This document shows, piece after piece, positions 7,858 through 16,515 of a stretch of 64,000 nt of DNA. Numbering within the stretch: position 1 is the stretch's first letter; every line of letters starts with the position of its first letter. The translations under genes were made by a program, and so were the position numbers. Under the pieces are notes generated by a model that did no database searches, had not been told where the DNA came from, and saw nothing but the letters and a program-made list of their open reading frames with translations. The stretch is from contig JBLINQ010000005.1 in the NCBI GenBank assembly GCA_047639315.1, forward strand, positions 9,483 to 73,482, given 5' to 3'. Source of the stretch: S139-23 sp047639315. Its GTDB lineage: Bacteria > Planctomycetota > GCA-002687715 > DRQF01.

Positions 7858-8799
7858 TCAGCGACCGCGTGTCATCCTCAGAATCTCGGCGTCCGTGGCA
7901 GATTTGGTGGATTTGAGCTCAGCTAAAAACCTCGATCCGTCCTGATAGTAGCCCGCTGTCCGCAAGATCCCGGGGGCTCGCCGGCGCCAATAGTCGTTAA
8001 AGATCGACATGAATGCTTCGCGCGTATATTTGGCAATCATCGAAGCCAAGCCGATCGCTGGGAAGCGATCGTCGCCTTTGACGTGAAAAGAGATCTCGAC
8101 GGGGCCGGTATCGGGTTCTAAGAGATAATGGCCATTGGCCGAAGTCTCTTCTAATATCTCGATGGGTACGAAGGGGAAGGCGCCTACAAGCTTTGGCTCG
8201 TAGTGGCTCCGCCCACCCAGTTTATCCACCTGGATTTTACGGGCTTCTGCTGGCTCCAAGACCTCTTCAATGAGCTCAGCGACTTGGGTGAAAAGAGAAT
8301 CGTGCTTGTTTTCGGATAGGCCCCAGGACTGGTTGAGTGCGACTTCGTCGGTGACGCGAAGTCCTAAACCTGTGATGACACCACCAGATAGGGCCAACCC
8401 CTTTTCAACCTCTTCCCAGGCCTCGGTCAATTCATCGGCGGAAGCCGCTATGGGCAGCGACATGTCTAAGTCTTGATACCATGGAAGTTGGTGAAGTTGA
8501 TTGTTCGCGGCCCAGTGCGAATCGAGTTCCATCCATTCGAGGAGCGTGGCGGGCGGCGCGCCATAAATCGACGCATGAATACCCAAGACGGCGGCTTCGA
8601 GATGGGCAAAACCCGACTTGCGGGCAAGAAGTTGTTTGGAATCGCCGATCTTCACGATGCGAGCAGGACGAATCGGCAAGCGTAATTTCGCACCGGTGAG
8701 CTCAAAATCAGCTCTTCCCAGTACCAGTGGGCCTAAGAGTGGCCCATATCCGGCTTCATCGATTCCATGAACAAATACAGGTGAATTCACGACTTCCAC
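7858..8799 (-). CDS. Ribonuclease HII-like protein with a large insertion
   Basis: The protein has the RNase HII active-site signature HGIDEAGYGPLLGP, a DSK element (KIGDSKQL), a third acidic site in VDKLGGR and a fourth in KGDDRFPAIGLASMIAKYTREAFM, so the four catalytic carboxylates appear intact. The family cleaves RNA in RNA-DNA hybrids. At about 313 residues it is half as long again as ordinary RNase HII (about 200). The extra residues lie between the DSK element and the third acidic site. The start is uncertain: GTG 8799 is chosen, GTG 8790 is close behind, and TTG 8838 would run into the divergent neighbour's ribosome-binding site. Confidence 0.75.
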   Translation of the reverse strand: MEVVNSPVFVHGIDEAGYGPLLGPLVLGRADFELTGAKLRLPIRPARIVKIGDSKQLLARKSGFAHLEAAVLGIHASIYGAPPATLLEWMELDSHWAANNQLHQLPWYQDLDMSLPIAASADELTEAWEEVEKGLALSGGVITGLGLRVTDEVALNQSWGLSENKHDSLFTQVAELIEEVLEPAEARKIQVDKLGGRSHYEPKLVGAFPFVPIEILEETSANGHYLLEPDTGPVEISFHVKGDDRFPAIGLASMIAKYTREAFMSIFNDYWRRRAPGILRTAGYYQDGSRFLAELKSTKSATDAEILRMTRGR

Positions 8800-8846
8800 T
8801 TTCTTTGTCGATAAGAACAAAAGAAAGGCCGGAGGCAAGCAATACC

Positions 8847-9236
8847 ATGATTCAGGTACTCATTTCTTTACGCGACCCCATTCTCAGCGACATTGTGTCG
8901 ACTGCTTTCAAGCAGTTCCCATCGGTCACCTCGCACCGATTGCCCGAAAACAGGGTTATGGACACGATCGCCAACAGTGAATACGACGCCATCGTCGTCG
9001 ATTTGATGAAGGGCGACGAGATGCGGCAAGGACTCTTAGTCCAAGAGATTCGCGAGAGCGGCAATAAGATCGAGATCATCGGCTTAGTCGATCGAAACTT
9101 GAAGGACCGCTTCAATCGCTACAAGCTCGACAACAGCCTGTTTAGCGTCTTCCCGTTGCCGGTTGACCCGTTTGCTCTGGCCAAGAACATTGTACGCTTG
9201 GAAACGCGGTTGAAGAAAACAAGTACGCGCCGCTAA
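8847..9236 (+). CDS. Degenerate receiver-domain (CheY-like) protein
   Basis: A 129-residue stand-alone protein with the alternating strand-helix pattern of a response-regulator receiver: MIQVLISL, then YDAIVVDLMKGDE where the phospho-acceptor Asp would be, IEIIGLVDR, and VFPLPVDPFALAK in place of the usual Lys-Pro region. The usual acidic pair at the N-terminus is missing (LRDPILSD) and the switch Lys is replaced, so normal phosphorylation chemistry is doubtful. A strong GGAGG at 8831-8835 sits 11 bases before the ATG. It is divergent from the RNase HII-like gene and faces the giant gene tail to tail. Confidence 0.55.
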   Translation: MIQVLISLRDPILSDIVSTAFKQFPSVTSHRLPENRVMDTIANSEYDAIVVDLMKGDEMRQGLLVQEIRESGNKIEIIGLVDRNLKDRFNRYKLDNSLFSVFPLPVDPFALAKNIVRLETRLKKTSTRR

Positions 9237-9257
9237 TCTCGGTTAGCTTTGAGCTAA

Positions 9258-12200
9258 TTAGAGGTGACGTCGTACTTTCGATTTTGATTCAACAGACTCA
9301 TCATCGGTGTAGCCACCCAGGTCTCGGATGATTTGCTCGTAGCCTTCTAAGTCGAGCATCCCCAGACTTTGCACAGTCCGAACCGCGATCATCTGCTCGC
9401 TCCAACTCGAAGGGCGTTCGCCGGCTTCGAGCAAGATACCGTAAACGTGCTCAATCGGATCCACTCCCTCCGGCAGGAGCTCGTCTAAGTTTGCCAGATG
9501 TTTGCGCGCCACCTTGTGACCATGATCGAGTGAAGCCGCCAAGATACGCAACATGCTTTCATTGGTCTCTGGGTCAGCAATGAATTCCCAGTATTTCTCG
9601 ACTTTGGCGAGCGTCTTCTTCGACAGGCGGAACCGCTGCCAGCGAGTCTCTTCTTTAGGCAAGCGATGGATGACATCGCGGAGTTCGGCAATGGCGCTCA
9701 AGATAGAGTAGCTTCCTAAGTGATCACAGGCGAATGCTGTGGCCACGACGCGCATGGCCTGCCCTTCCCTACCGACGAGATTCTCATTGCGGGCAACAAT
9801 GTCGTCCGCGATCTGGTGACCAGCCTCGGCTTGGTCGCGCAAGAATCGTGACAAGACTCGAATCTGCTGTTCGCGCTTGGTCTTGATCTCTCTGAAGTTT
9901 TGCCAGTCTCGTTCCGATGCGTCGAGACGGCGCAAGTCTTCAACCAAGAGGTCTTCGGGGCGGATGGAGTCTTCCGTGATGCCAGGAATGGCGATACCGA
10001 GATACTCAACGTCAAAAAGCGCACGCAGACGCACTGTTTCCATCACCACGGGTCGCCGCATGCGATGGATCTTTCGACGAGCCACTTCAAACCCAGAACG
10101 TCCGGCGCTGACTTTGAGAGGCCGATCGTTCGGATTGAGAACATCCTTCACGATGAGGACGATGCGCTTAATCAGAAGGCGAACGCCACAAAGGACAAGC
10201 CAAACCAAGATCAGCGGGAAGGCAAACACGCGGCCTCGAGCGAGGTACTTGCGATAGAAACGATATGGATTGATCGTCCGCTTCGACTTAGCCAACTCGT
10301 GCATGGGGAACGTGCCGAAGATATCGCGAATGAGATTCTCACGATCTTCGAGGAGCAAATTGGCGACATCATCGCCAAAGCGCGACCGAATCGCGTTGTC
10401 TCTCTTCTCTTCCTTGGTCAAGAAGTTAAGAGCATTAAATTCGGTGGTGCGATAAACAAGCGTACCGCCCGAGCTGTCGGTCGTTTGCGACTCATCGGTC
10501 GTCAACACTTCATTGCGGCGACGAGCCAATGAGATGCGCTCACGACGGGCGAGCCAAGCGTCAAAGATGCGGCGATCTTCGGCGTCAGCGGCGTTGTACT
10601 CGTCGACAGGAATGCAATGTTGATTGTATTCGATGATGAGTCGGGCCGTGTGCTGCGCCACACTATGAGTGATGAAGTTAAACCACACGCGTGGCCCGGA
10701 GATGCCGCCCTTATCACGAGCAATGTCGAGACGATCGAGTCTCTTGAAACGCTTGGCATCAAACTGAAGGCGATTGCGGCGAATGTTCTCAAGGGTCAGA
10801 TTTCCCACCAAGATGTTCGCGATCTTGGTGTCGTTCTTATGGAAATAAGCACCGTCGATGAAATCGCGATAGTAGAGCATCATGGCATCACACATCGACC
10901 ATGGCAGTGGTGATGCTTCATCATTGATGTTGTCTTGCTTCTGACAAACGGCGAAGAGTGCACTGCGGGCGACCTCGCGCTCGGCTACGGCTTCTTCGGG
11001 AACAAGAAGCTTGTGCTCGGGCATGAGGACGCGCTCGACCAAGTAAGACACGTCTCGGTCGCCGTGGACTTCTTTGGCAGTCTCAGTTAACGCGAAGAAC
11101 TGGGCCTCTGAAACGCGATCGAAGAAATCGACGGCTTGACCAGCAATGCGTCGGAGCCAGAGTCCGAGCGCAAGAGGAATAAAGCAGACGACACCTAAGA
11201 CGATGATCGGAAACTTCAAGGCATCTCGAAGTGAGTCGACACCTTTGATGAAAGCCGGCACCTGCGTGAGCCAGGCCATGCCCAAGATAACGCTGATCAC
11301 AACGACAAAGATGACCAATCGCTTTGCCGGTCTAATGGTCGCCTTGACCAGTTGAATGCCAACTCGATCAAGGAACTGCGCCCCAGTAATAGTGCCGTAA
11401 AGATCGGCGAACCAATGAATACCACGAGCAACCCAGGCCAGGAGATCTCCAGAGAGTCGTCCTAAGCGGGCTGTGGTCCACAGAGGATCAGGTGCTCCGC
11501 TTGGTCCAAGGAGGAATCTCGAAAAGGCGAAATGACGCAGGAACGGCAAGCGGAAAAAACTCAGGGACGCAGTCAGTTGACGCGCCACATCGACGCCAAC
11601 GATTTCGGCGACTTGATTGTCATCAAGCCCTCTCAGGTTATCGACCACACTGTCAACATCGAGATCGCGAATTCGTTCTTCGCCGTGCTTCCTCTTGACC
11701 GAAGCTGCTGCCACACCACCGTCATGGCACGAGAACTCGGCTTCGATTAAGCCCATGCGCCATTCAGCCCCAACGATTTGCGCTTCAACTGGCAGGCCCT
11801 TCAGCACATTCGATGTCCTACCGGCGATCCACGAGTCAATGTTGCGAGCTCGGCTCAGAAGAGTGAGGTTTGACTCAGCTTGCTCATCCTCCGTAGCGAA
11901 GACGATATTCTGATTGAGGAACCACGAGTTGCGCTCGACCAAACGATCGGCGGCACGGGCAAGGAATAAGAAGAGCCGCGACAAGCGAATGATTGGGCGC
12001 AACACGCGCAACACTCTTGCAACCCGAACCAAGCGAGCCGTTCGAATGAAGCGTAACTTGTCGACTGCCATCAGTCCTTGCAGTAATCCAAAAGGCAACG
12101 ACGGCAGAAACTCAGTGATAAAATTTCGACGGAAATAAGCCAGGCGCGATGGACTGAGAAGGAGGCGGATCATGAAGTCCCAGAGAAGAATGAGGCAGAT

Positions 12201-13520
12201 GAGGGTATCGACCCAGACGGTCCAGCCGATCGTCGACCAAATGCCCTTGCCGATTTCTTCCCAGTCTTCTTCCCCTTGGTCTTCGCTTTGTTGCTCGACC
12301 ACTTCTGCCTGTGCAACTTCCTCTTCGGTTATTGATGGTCCGCTAAAGTGATCGATGACGATGAGTAGCATCACCACCATAATCAACCAGAAGATCATTT
12401 TCTCCCAGCGTTTCACTTGCCGCGGGCCGAAGGTGCGATCGAGGCGTAGCGACAAAATCCGATCGGCAATCACAGAACCCATACGACGCACCATGCGTCT
12501 TAGCTTTCGATCCGCGCGCTTGCCAGCCTTCGCATTTTCTTCGCCGACCTCATCGGCTGGCAAAGAGCGAATGCGCTTGGCGACGGCCTTCATGCCGGTG
12601 ACGAAGTTCTTGCCGTCAGTCTCCAAGCACTGAAGGACTTTGACTTGGCCGATGGTGCGATCTTCATAGGAATCCATCCGCGCTTGATCGATCTCGCCGG
12701 TGACCCAGCGTGACGCTTCAACTGCGATATCGAGTCCGTCTTTGTCCTCGGTCGTCTTCATGAAGAGGACAAAGAGGTCACGGAGCCGTTCACTTTCACA
12801 CCGGAGCTCTTGCGCGACCGTTGACAAAGATTCCCGGGCGCCTTCGTGGGCGTTTTCAATTCCTAATTCAAGATGGAAGGAAGCGCTCGATAGGGATCGT
12901 GATAGCCGGAAGACGCGATAGGCGTCTGACAACTCACACTCTTGGATCTGCTTGGCCGCTTCGAGTTGGTGCTCGGCTTGCGCTTTGAGCACTTCGGCCC
13001 GCAACGACATGATTTCGATTTTGGCCGCTCTGATTGTTTCGTTGTCATACAAGATGTCTTCGGCGGCGCCGGTATCGACTTCTTCTTCACCATCAAGACC
13101 GTTGTCAATGTCGCGCAATTCCTGAATGAGGAATGGCGTTTCGTCGCGCGCTTCTTTTTCTTCTAACCCGCGAGTCAAACGAAGAAGGAGACGAGCAACG
13201 GCTCGCAGCACGGCGCAACGCCGGGCAGTCTCGGCATCATCGGCGTCAGTATCGCGAAAGAACTCCCGCGCCGATGACTCGAGTTCTTCCAAGCCGAGGG
13301 CGAGCTGATCGAGGCAGGCGCCGTCTTCTCCCTTGGGGTGAAAGCCCTCTAAGCCCTTGGACGCCAGGAGTGCCTTTTCCCAAAGGACAACTGCATCTGA
13401 CAGCTGGCAACCAACGCGCGCGACATTGCGTAGCTCAACCACAGCCCCATGCATGACGGAGAACGTCTCGCGCATCTTGGCTTCCGAATCTCGGAATTCT
13501 TGTGGGTTGTTTTGATCCAT
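9258..13520 (-). CDS. Giant membrane protein with a voltage-sensor-like domain
   Basis: A 1420-residue protein of no family I recognise. Residues 1-370 are mostly helical and hydrophilic with probable coiled coils. A cluster resembling the S1-S4 voltage sensor of ion channels follows: hydrophobic helices near 375-392 and 430-452, a helix in FITEFLPSLPFGLL, and an arginine-studded S4-like helix at about 489-520 with Arg about every third residue. The expected S5-pore-S6 does not follow. Instead come a soluble stretch, two more helices (about 734-752 and 768-790), a long soluble region, one helix (about 1098-1118) and a helical C-terminus. The start ATG lies 4 bases after the stop of the SLC13 gene. 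A mechanosensory or voltage-sensing role is only an inference. Confidence 0.7.
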   Translation of the reverse strand: MDQNNPQEFRDSEAKMRETFSVMHGAVVELRNVARVGCQLSDAVVLWEKALLASKGLEGFHPKGEDGACLDQLALGLEELESSAREFFRDTDADDAETARRCAVLRAVARLLLRLTRGLEEKEARDETPFLIQELRDIDNGLDGEEEVDTGAAEDILYDNETIRAAKIEIMSLRAEVLKAQAEHQLEAAKQIQECELSDAYRVFRLSRSLSSASFHLELGIENAHEGARESLSTVAQELRCESERLRDLFVLFMKTTEDKDGLDIAVEASRWVTGEIDQARMDSYEDRTIGQVKVLQCLETDGKNFVTGMKAVAKRIRSLPADEVGEENAKAGKRADRKLRRMVRRMGSVIADRILSLRLDRTFGPRQVKRWEKMIFWLIMVVMLLIVIDHFSGPSITEEEVAQAEVVEQQSEDQGEEDWEEIGKGIWSTIGWTVWVDTLICLILLWDFMIRLLLSPSRLAYFRRNFITEFLPSLPFGLLQGLMAVDKLRFIRTARLVRVARVLRVLRPIIRLSRLFLFLARAADRLVERNSWFLNQNIVFATEDEQAESNLTLLSRARNIDSWIAGRTSNVLKGLPVEAQIVGAEWRMGLIEAEFSCHDGGVAAASVKRKHGEERIRDLDVDSVVDNLRGLDDNQVAEIVGVDVARQLTASLSFFRLPFLRHFAFSRFLLGPSGAPDPLWTTARLGRLSGDLLAWVARGIHWFADLYGTITGAQFLDRVGIQLVKATIRPAKRLVIFVVVISVILGMAWLTQVPAFIKGVDSLRDALKFPIIVLGVVCFIPLALGLWLRRIAGQAVDFFDRVSEAQFFALTETAKEVHGDRDVSYLVERVLMPEHKLLVPEEAVAEREVARSALFAVCQKQDNINDEASPLPWSMCDAMMLYYRDFIDGAYFHKNDTKIANILVGNLTLENIRRNRLQFDAKRFKRLDRLDIARDKGGISGPRVWFNFITHSVAQHTARLIIEYNQHCIPVDEYNAADAEDRRIFDAWLARRERISLARRRNEVLTTDESQTTDSSGGTLVYRTTEFNALNFLTKEEKRDNAIRSRFGDDVANLLLEDRENLIRDIFGTFPMHELAKSKRTINPYRFYRKYLARGRVFAFPLILVWLVLCGVRLLIKRIVLIVKDVLNPNDRPLKVSAGRSGFEVARRKIHRMRRPVVMETVRLRALFDVEYLGIAIPGITEDSIRPEDLLVEDLRRLDASERDWQNFREIKTKREQQIRVLSRFLRDQAEAGHQIADDIVARNENLVGREGQAMRVVATAFACDHLGSYSILSAIAELRDVIHRLPKEETRWQRFRLSKKTLAKVEKYWEFIADPETNESMLRILAASLDHGHKVARKHLANLDELLPEGVDPIEHVYGILLEAGERPSSWSEQMIAVRTVQSLGMLDLEGYEQIIRDLGGYTDDESVESKSKVRRHL

Positions 13521-13523
13521 GGT

Positions 13524-15053
13524 TTAGAGCTTTGGCAAGACGTTGGCCGCAATCAAAAGAACCGTCAAGGAAATCAACAAAATACCGATGAAGTTAATGA
13601 TCAGGCCGGCCCGAATCATCGATTTGATCGAAATTCGCCCCGAAGCAAAAACAATAGCGTTGGGCGGTGTGGCCACAGGCAGCATGAAAGCGCAGGATGC
13701 CGACAAAGTCGCGGCGAATGCCAGGAGGCGGCCAAGAGTATCGGTACCAACCTGCGAGACGATCGGCACCACGACTGAAGTGGTAGCTGTGTTTGATGCA
13801 AATTCGGTCATAAACGACATGACCGTTGAAATGACCGGGACAAGAACCGGCGCCCCCGCACTCTCCAACGACGATAGTGAATTGCCGATCCACGCCGAGA
13901 GGCTGAGAATATCGCCTGCCGACGCGCCAATCTGAAATGACTTGGCGATGGCGAAGCCGCCGCCGAGCAGAAGCAGCATGCCCCAGGGCAGAGACTTGGC
14001 CGTATCCCAATCAGCCAGGACAGCCTTGTCAGGACCGGGCCGCCAGATACAGAGAAGAACGACTCCCAAGATGGCGGCCGCCGAATCTCCAACCCCAGTC
14101 TTAGCGCTGGCCACCAGCCAATCTGCGCCCAGATATTCCAGGCCGGAGACCCAACCTGGTAGATAAAAAGAACCGAGGGTGAGGTCGCGACGGGTGACCC
14201 ACAAGAGGACGACCAGCCCAAAGACAGCGGCAACCGCTTTCTCTTGTGTTGATAGGCCCCCGAGTTTCTTGAGCCGATCGCGCACGAGGTCTCGATCGCC
14301 GAAACAGATCTCTCCCGAGGCCTTGCTAAACTCGCGCCGCAACACCAACCAGACAATAACCACGAAAATGCAGACAAGCGGAACGCAGATGATCATCCAT
14401 TCGGCGAATGATGGTTGCCCTGCTCCCTCAAATTCTCGTTGAAAAATGCCGTTGGGGGCGGTACCGATGGGCGTGCCCATCCCGCCGATATTGGCAGCGT
14501 AGGCCACCGAAAGAAGGAGTGCCGTCGTAAACCGCACTCTGGTTTCGTCGTTGACGCCACTGCCGCTGAGCTCTTCGCAGAGGGCAATGCAGATCGGCAA
14601 CATCATCAAGGTTGTCGCGGTGTTGGAAATCCACATTGAGAGGACAGCGACGGCAACCATGATGCCGAGCATGGTGCGAGCCGGCTGAGTTCCAAATAGC
14701 ACAATCAGATTGAGAGCGATCCGACGGTGCAATTTCCACTTCTCAATGGTAAGTGCCATGAAGAAGCCACCGAAGAACAGAAAAGTCAGATCATTGGCGT
14801 AGGCACCACTCACGGCATCCGACGGCATGATCCCAAGAAGCGGGAAAAGCAAGATCGGCAGAATTGAAGTCACTGGGATCGGCAGAACTTCTGAGACCCA
14901 GAGCACAGCCATCAAGGCCGTGACCCCTAGAGCCCGAAATCCTCGCGGATCAAGATTCTCTGGGCATTCCACCACCTGCGGCAAGATGAGCAGCGTCAGT
15001 CCGAGGCACCACACAAGAACCTTGATCGCTCGATCCCTTGAGATTTTCATCAT
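13524..15053 (-). CDS. SLC13/DASS-family anion (dicarboxylate) transporter
   Basis: A 509-residue sodium-coupled divalent-anion symporter of the DASS family. Both Ser-Asn-Thr signatures are visible: WISNTATT in the first half and FASNTATTS in the second, each within re-entrant hairpins that form the sodium and carboxylate sites. About 11 hydrophobic segments are spread along the length, and the N-terminal LWVSEVLPIPVTS motif is typical of the family. Substrates are usually succinate, malate, citrate or sulfate; the sequence does not settle which. The gene is 3 bases upstream of the giant voltage-sensor-like gene on the same strand, which suggests co-transcription. Confidence 0.85.
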   Translation of the reverse strand: MMKISRDRAIKVLVWCLGLTLLILPQVVECPENLDPRGFRALGVTALMAVLWVSEVLPIPVTSILPILLFPLLGIMPSDAVSGAYANDLTFLFFGGFFMALTIEKWKLHRRIALNLIVLFGTQPARTMLGIMVAVAVLSMWISNTATTLMMLPICIALCEELSGSGVNDETRVRFTTALLLSVAYAANIGGMGTPIGTAPNGIFQREFEGAGQPSFAEWMIICVPLVCIFVVIVWLVLRREFSKASGEICFGDRDLVRDRLKKLGGLSTQEKAVAAVFGLVVLLWVTRRDLTLGSFYLPGWVSGLEYLGADWLVASAKTGVGDSAAAILGVVLLCIWRPGPDKAVLADWDTAKSLPWGMLLLLGGGFAIAKSFQIGASAGDILSLSAWIGNSLSSLESAGAPVLVPVISTVMSFMTEFASNTATTSVVVPIVSQVGTDTLGRLLAFAATLSASCAFMLPVATPPNAIVFASGRISIKSMIRAGLIINFIGILLISLTVLLIAANVLPKL

Positions 15054-15066
15054 CCGATTTGTGCCC

Positions 15067-15094
15067 TTGAGCGACCGAAGCGACCGCCTATAAT
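15067..15094 (+). promoter_or_regulatory. Sigma-70-type promoter of the tRNA gene
   Basis: A perfect -10 box TATAAT lies at 15089-15094 with a TTGAGC -35 box at 15067-15072, a 16-base spacer. The tRNA begins 12 bases after the -10 box. The element overlaps the space before the divergent transporter gene. Confidence 0.75.
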
Positions 15095-15105
15095 GCCGAC
15101 CATCA

Positions 15106-15177
15106 GCCAGTGTAGCTCAATGGTAGAGTACAGCTTTCGTAAAGCTGGGGTTGAGGGTTCGATTCCCTCCACTGGCT
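15106..15177 (+). tRNA. tRNA-Thr (anticodon CGT)
   Basis: A 72-base cloverleaf. The acceptor stem GCCAGTG pairs fully with CACTGGC, the D-arm region is AGCTCAATGGTAGAG, the anticodon stem CAGCT/AGCTG closes the loop TTCGTAA (anticodon CGT, reading ACG), and the T-arm holds GGTTCGATTCC. The discriminator base is T and no CCA is encoded. Confidence 0.95.
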
Positions 15178-15184
15178 CTGATCG

Positions 15185-15214
15185 GCCTTCACCTAACGGT
15201 GAGGGCTTTTTTTT
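15185..15214 (+). terminator. Rho-independent terminator of the tRNA gene
   Basis: A 9-bp stem (GCCTTCACC / GGTGAGGGC, with one G-T pair) closes a TAAC loop and is followed by eight T residues, directly after the tRNA. Confidence 0.9.
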
Positions 15215-15240
15215 GTGCCCATCTTCAGATTTCATGCAGC

Positions 15241-16419
15241 TCAACTTATTTGTCCCAAACTCACTGGCCACAGAGCACCCGTTGCCGACGGAAGACTTGT
15301 GGGATGATCAAAAATACGATCATTGGCCAACATGGCAAAGAGGATCGCTTCCTTGGCATCAGGATCGTGGCCGTGGTCCATCAAGCTCTCCACCGGAACA
15401 GGATCGAAGCGACGGCGTAAATGATGGATGAGAGTTTGATTATGCGTCCCACCGCCGCTAACGACAACACGGCGAAGCGGGCGTGGAGCAATCCACTCGT
15501 CATATCCCTTCTTAACTGCATGAGCGACGAAAACGGTCATGGTGGCTAAGATATCAATGAGGTTTCGATGCTTGTTGCGCGCCAGTAAGGAGGCAACCCA
15601 CTCTTCGCCAAATTCTTCCCGCCCAGTGCTTTTGGGAGGCGGCATCTCCAAAAAGGGCTGCTTAGTGAATTGTTCGAGCAACAGATTATCGATGGTGCCC
15701 ATGGAAGCGAGCTTGCCATCACGATCGAAAGACTCTTTGTCATTCGTCAAGATGCGGGTGAGCTCATTGAGAGGCAAGTTAGCCGGGCCGGTGTCAAAAG
15801 CGATCACCTCCTCAGGCGACGCCCCGACATAGCAGACATTGCCAATACCCCCCAAATTCAAGAGCATTGTCCCTGGCTCTGAGCGAAACAGATGATAGTC
15901 AAGAAAAGGCATGATGGGAGCGCCCTGCCCCCCGGCAGCAAGGTCAGCGGCCCGGAAATTGGACACGACGATCGCCCCGGTTCGCTCGGCAATAATCGCC
16001 GGATCACCAAGCTGGACACTCACTCCCCGCTCGACGTCGTGACGGGGCGGTTCATGAAACACGGTGACGCCGTGGCTGCCAACAAGATGGATGTCTTGAG
16101 CCTTGAGCCCGGATCGGTCCGTGAGGTGACTACAGGCTTCAGCCAACAGCTGGCCGAGATCACGGTGTAGAAATGCCAAGTCTCTGACTTTGAGGGTCAG
16201 GGGGTCAATTAAGAAACGCTTCAAACGAGCTGGCAGCGGAAACATCTCGAAGGCTTCCAGGCCGAATATCGCCTCAAGCCCGCTCCCTTGCACTTTCAGC
16301 AGGGCCGCATCAATTCCATCTAATGAAGTCCCAATGTTGAGGCCAATGACGTGGCGCTGCTCAAGTTGTCTGATCTCATGGATCCGATCCGTCACATTCG
16401 CCTCCCAATGCTCATCCAT
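15241..16419 (-). CDS. anmK: Anhydro-N-acetylmuramic acid kinase
   Basis: AnmK converts 1,6-anhydro-MurNAc from cell-wall turnover to MurNAc-6-phosphate with ATP. The ASKHA-fold signatures are present: GLNIGTSLDGIDAAL at the N-terminus (phosphate loop with the catalytic Asp nearby), GSHGVTVFH, SNFRAADLAAGGQGAP, LLNLGGIGNVCYV, FDTGPANLPLNEL and a C-terminal VVSGGGTHNQTLI. The start is taken at ATG 16419 (392 residues), preceded by AGGG; a TTG at 16449 would add ten residues. Its presence argues for peptidoglycan recycling in this organism. MurQ is not in the window. Confidence 0.9.
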   Translation of the reverse strand: MDEHWEANVTDRIHEIRQLEQRHVIGLNIGTSLDGIDAALLKVQGSGLEAIFGLEAFEMFPLPARLKRFLIDPLTLKVRDLAFLHRDLGQLLAEACSHLTDRSGLKAQDIHLVGSHGVTVFHEPPRHDVERGVSVQLGDPAIIAERTGAIVVSNFRAADLAAGGQGAPIMPFLDYHLFRSEPGTMLLNLGGIGNVCYVGASPEEVIAFDTGPANLPLNELTRILTNDKESFDRDGKLASMGTIDNLLLEQFTKQPFLEMPPPKSTGREEFGEEWVASLLARNKHRNLIDILATMTVFVAHAVKKGYDEWIAPRPLRRVVVSGGGTHNQTLIHHLRRRFDPVPVESLMDHGHDPDAKEAILFAMLANDRIFDHPTSLPSATGALWPVSLGQIS

Positions 16420-16515
16420 TCGCCCTGGTTCAGGGAATAGTCCAATCAACCATTCTCGGCTTCCCCTTGGGAAGCTATGCTAAACTTCACCATCGAATCC
16501 TGAAAGGACTAGCAC

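Noticed and set aside
9243..9257. Hairpin TTAGCT-TTG-AGCTAA between convergent genes
   Set aside because: The stem is only 6 bp without a T-run, so it was not called a terminator.
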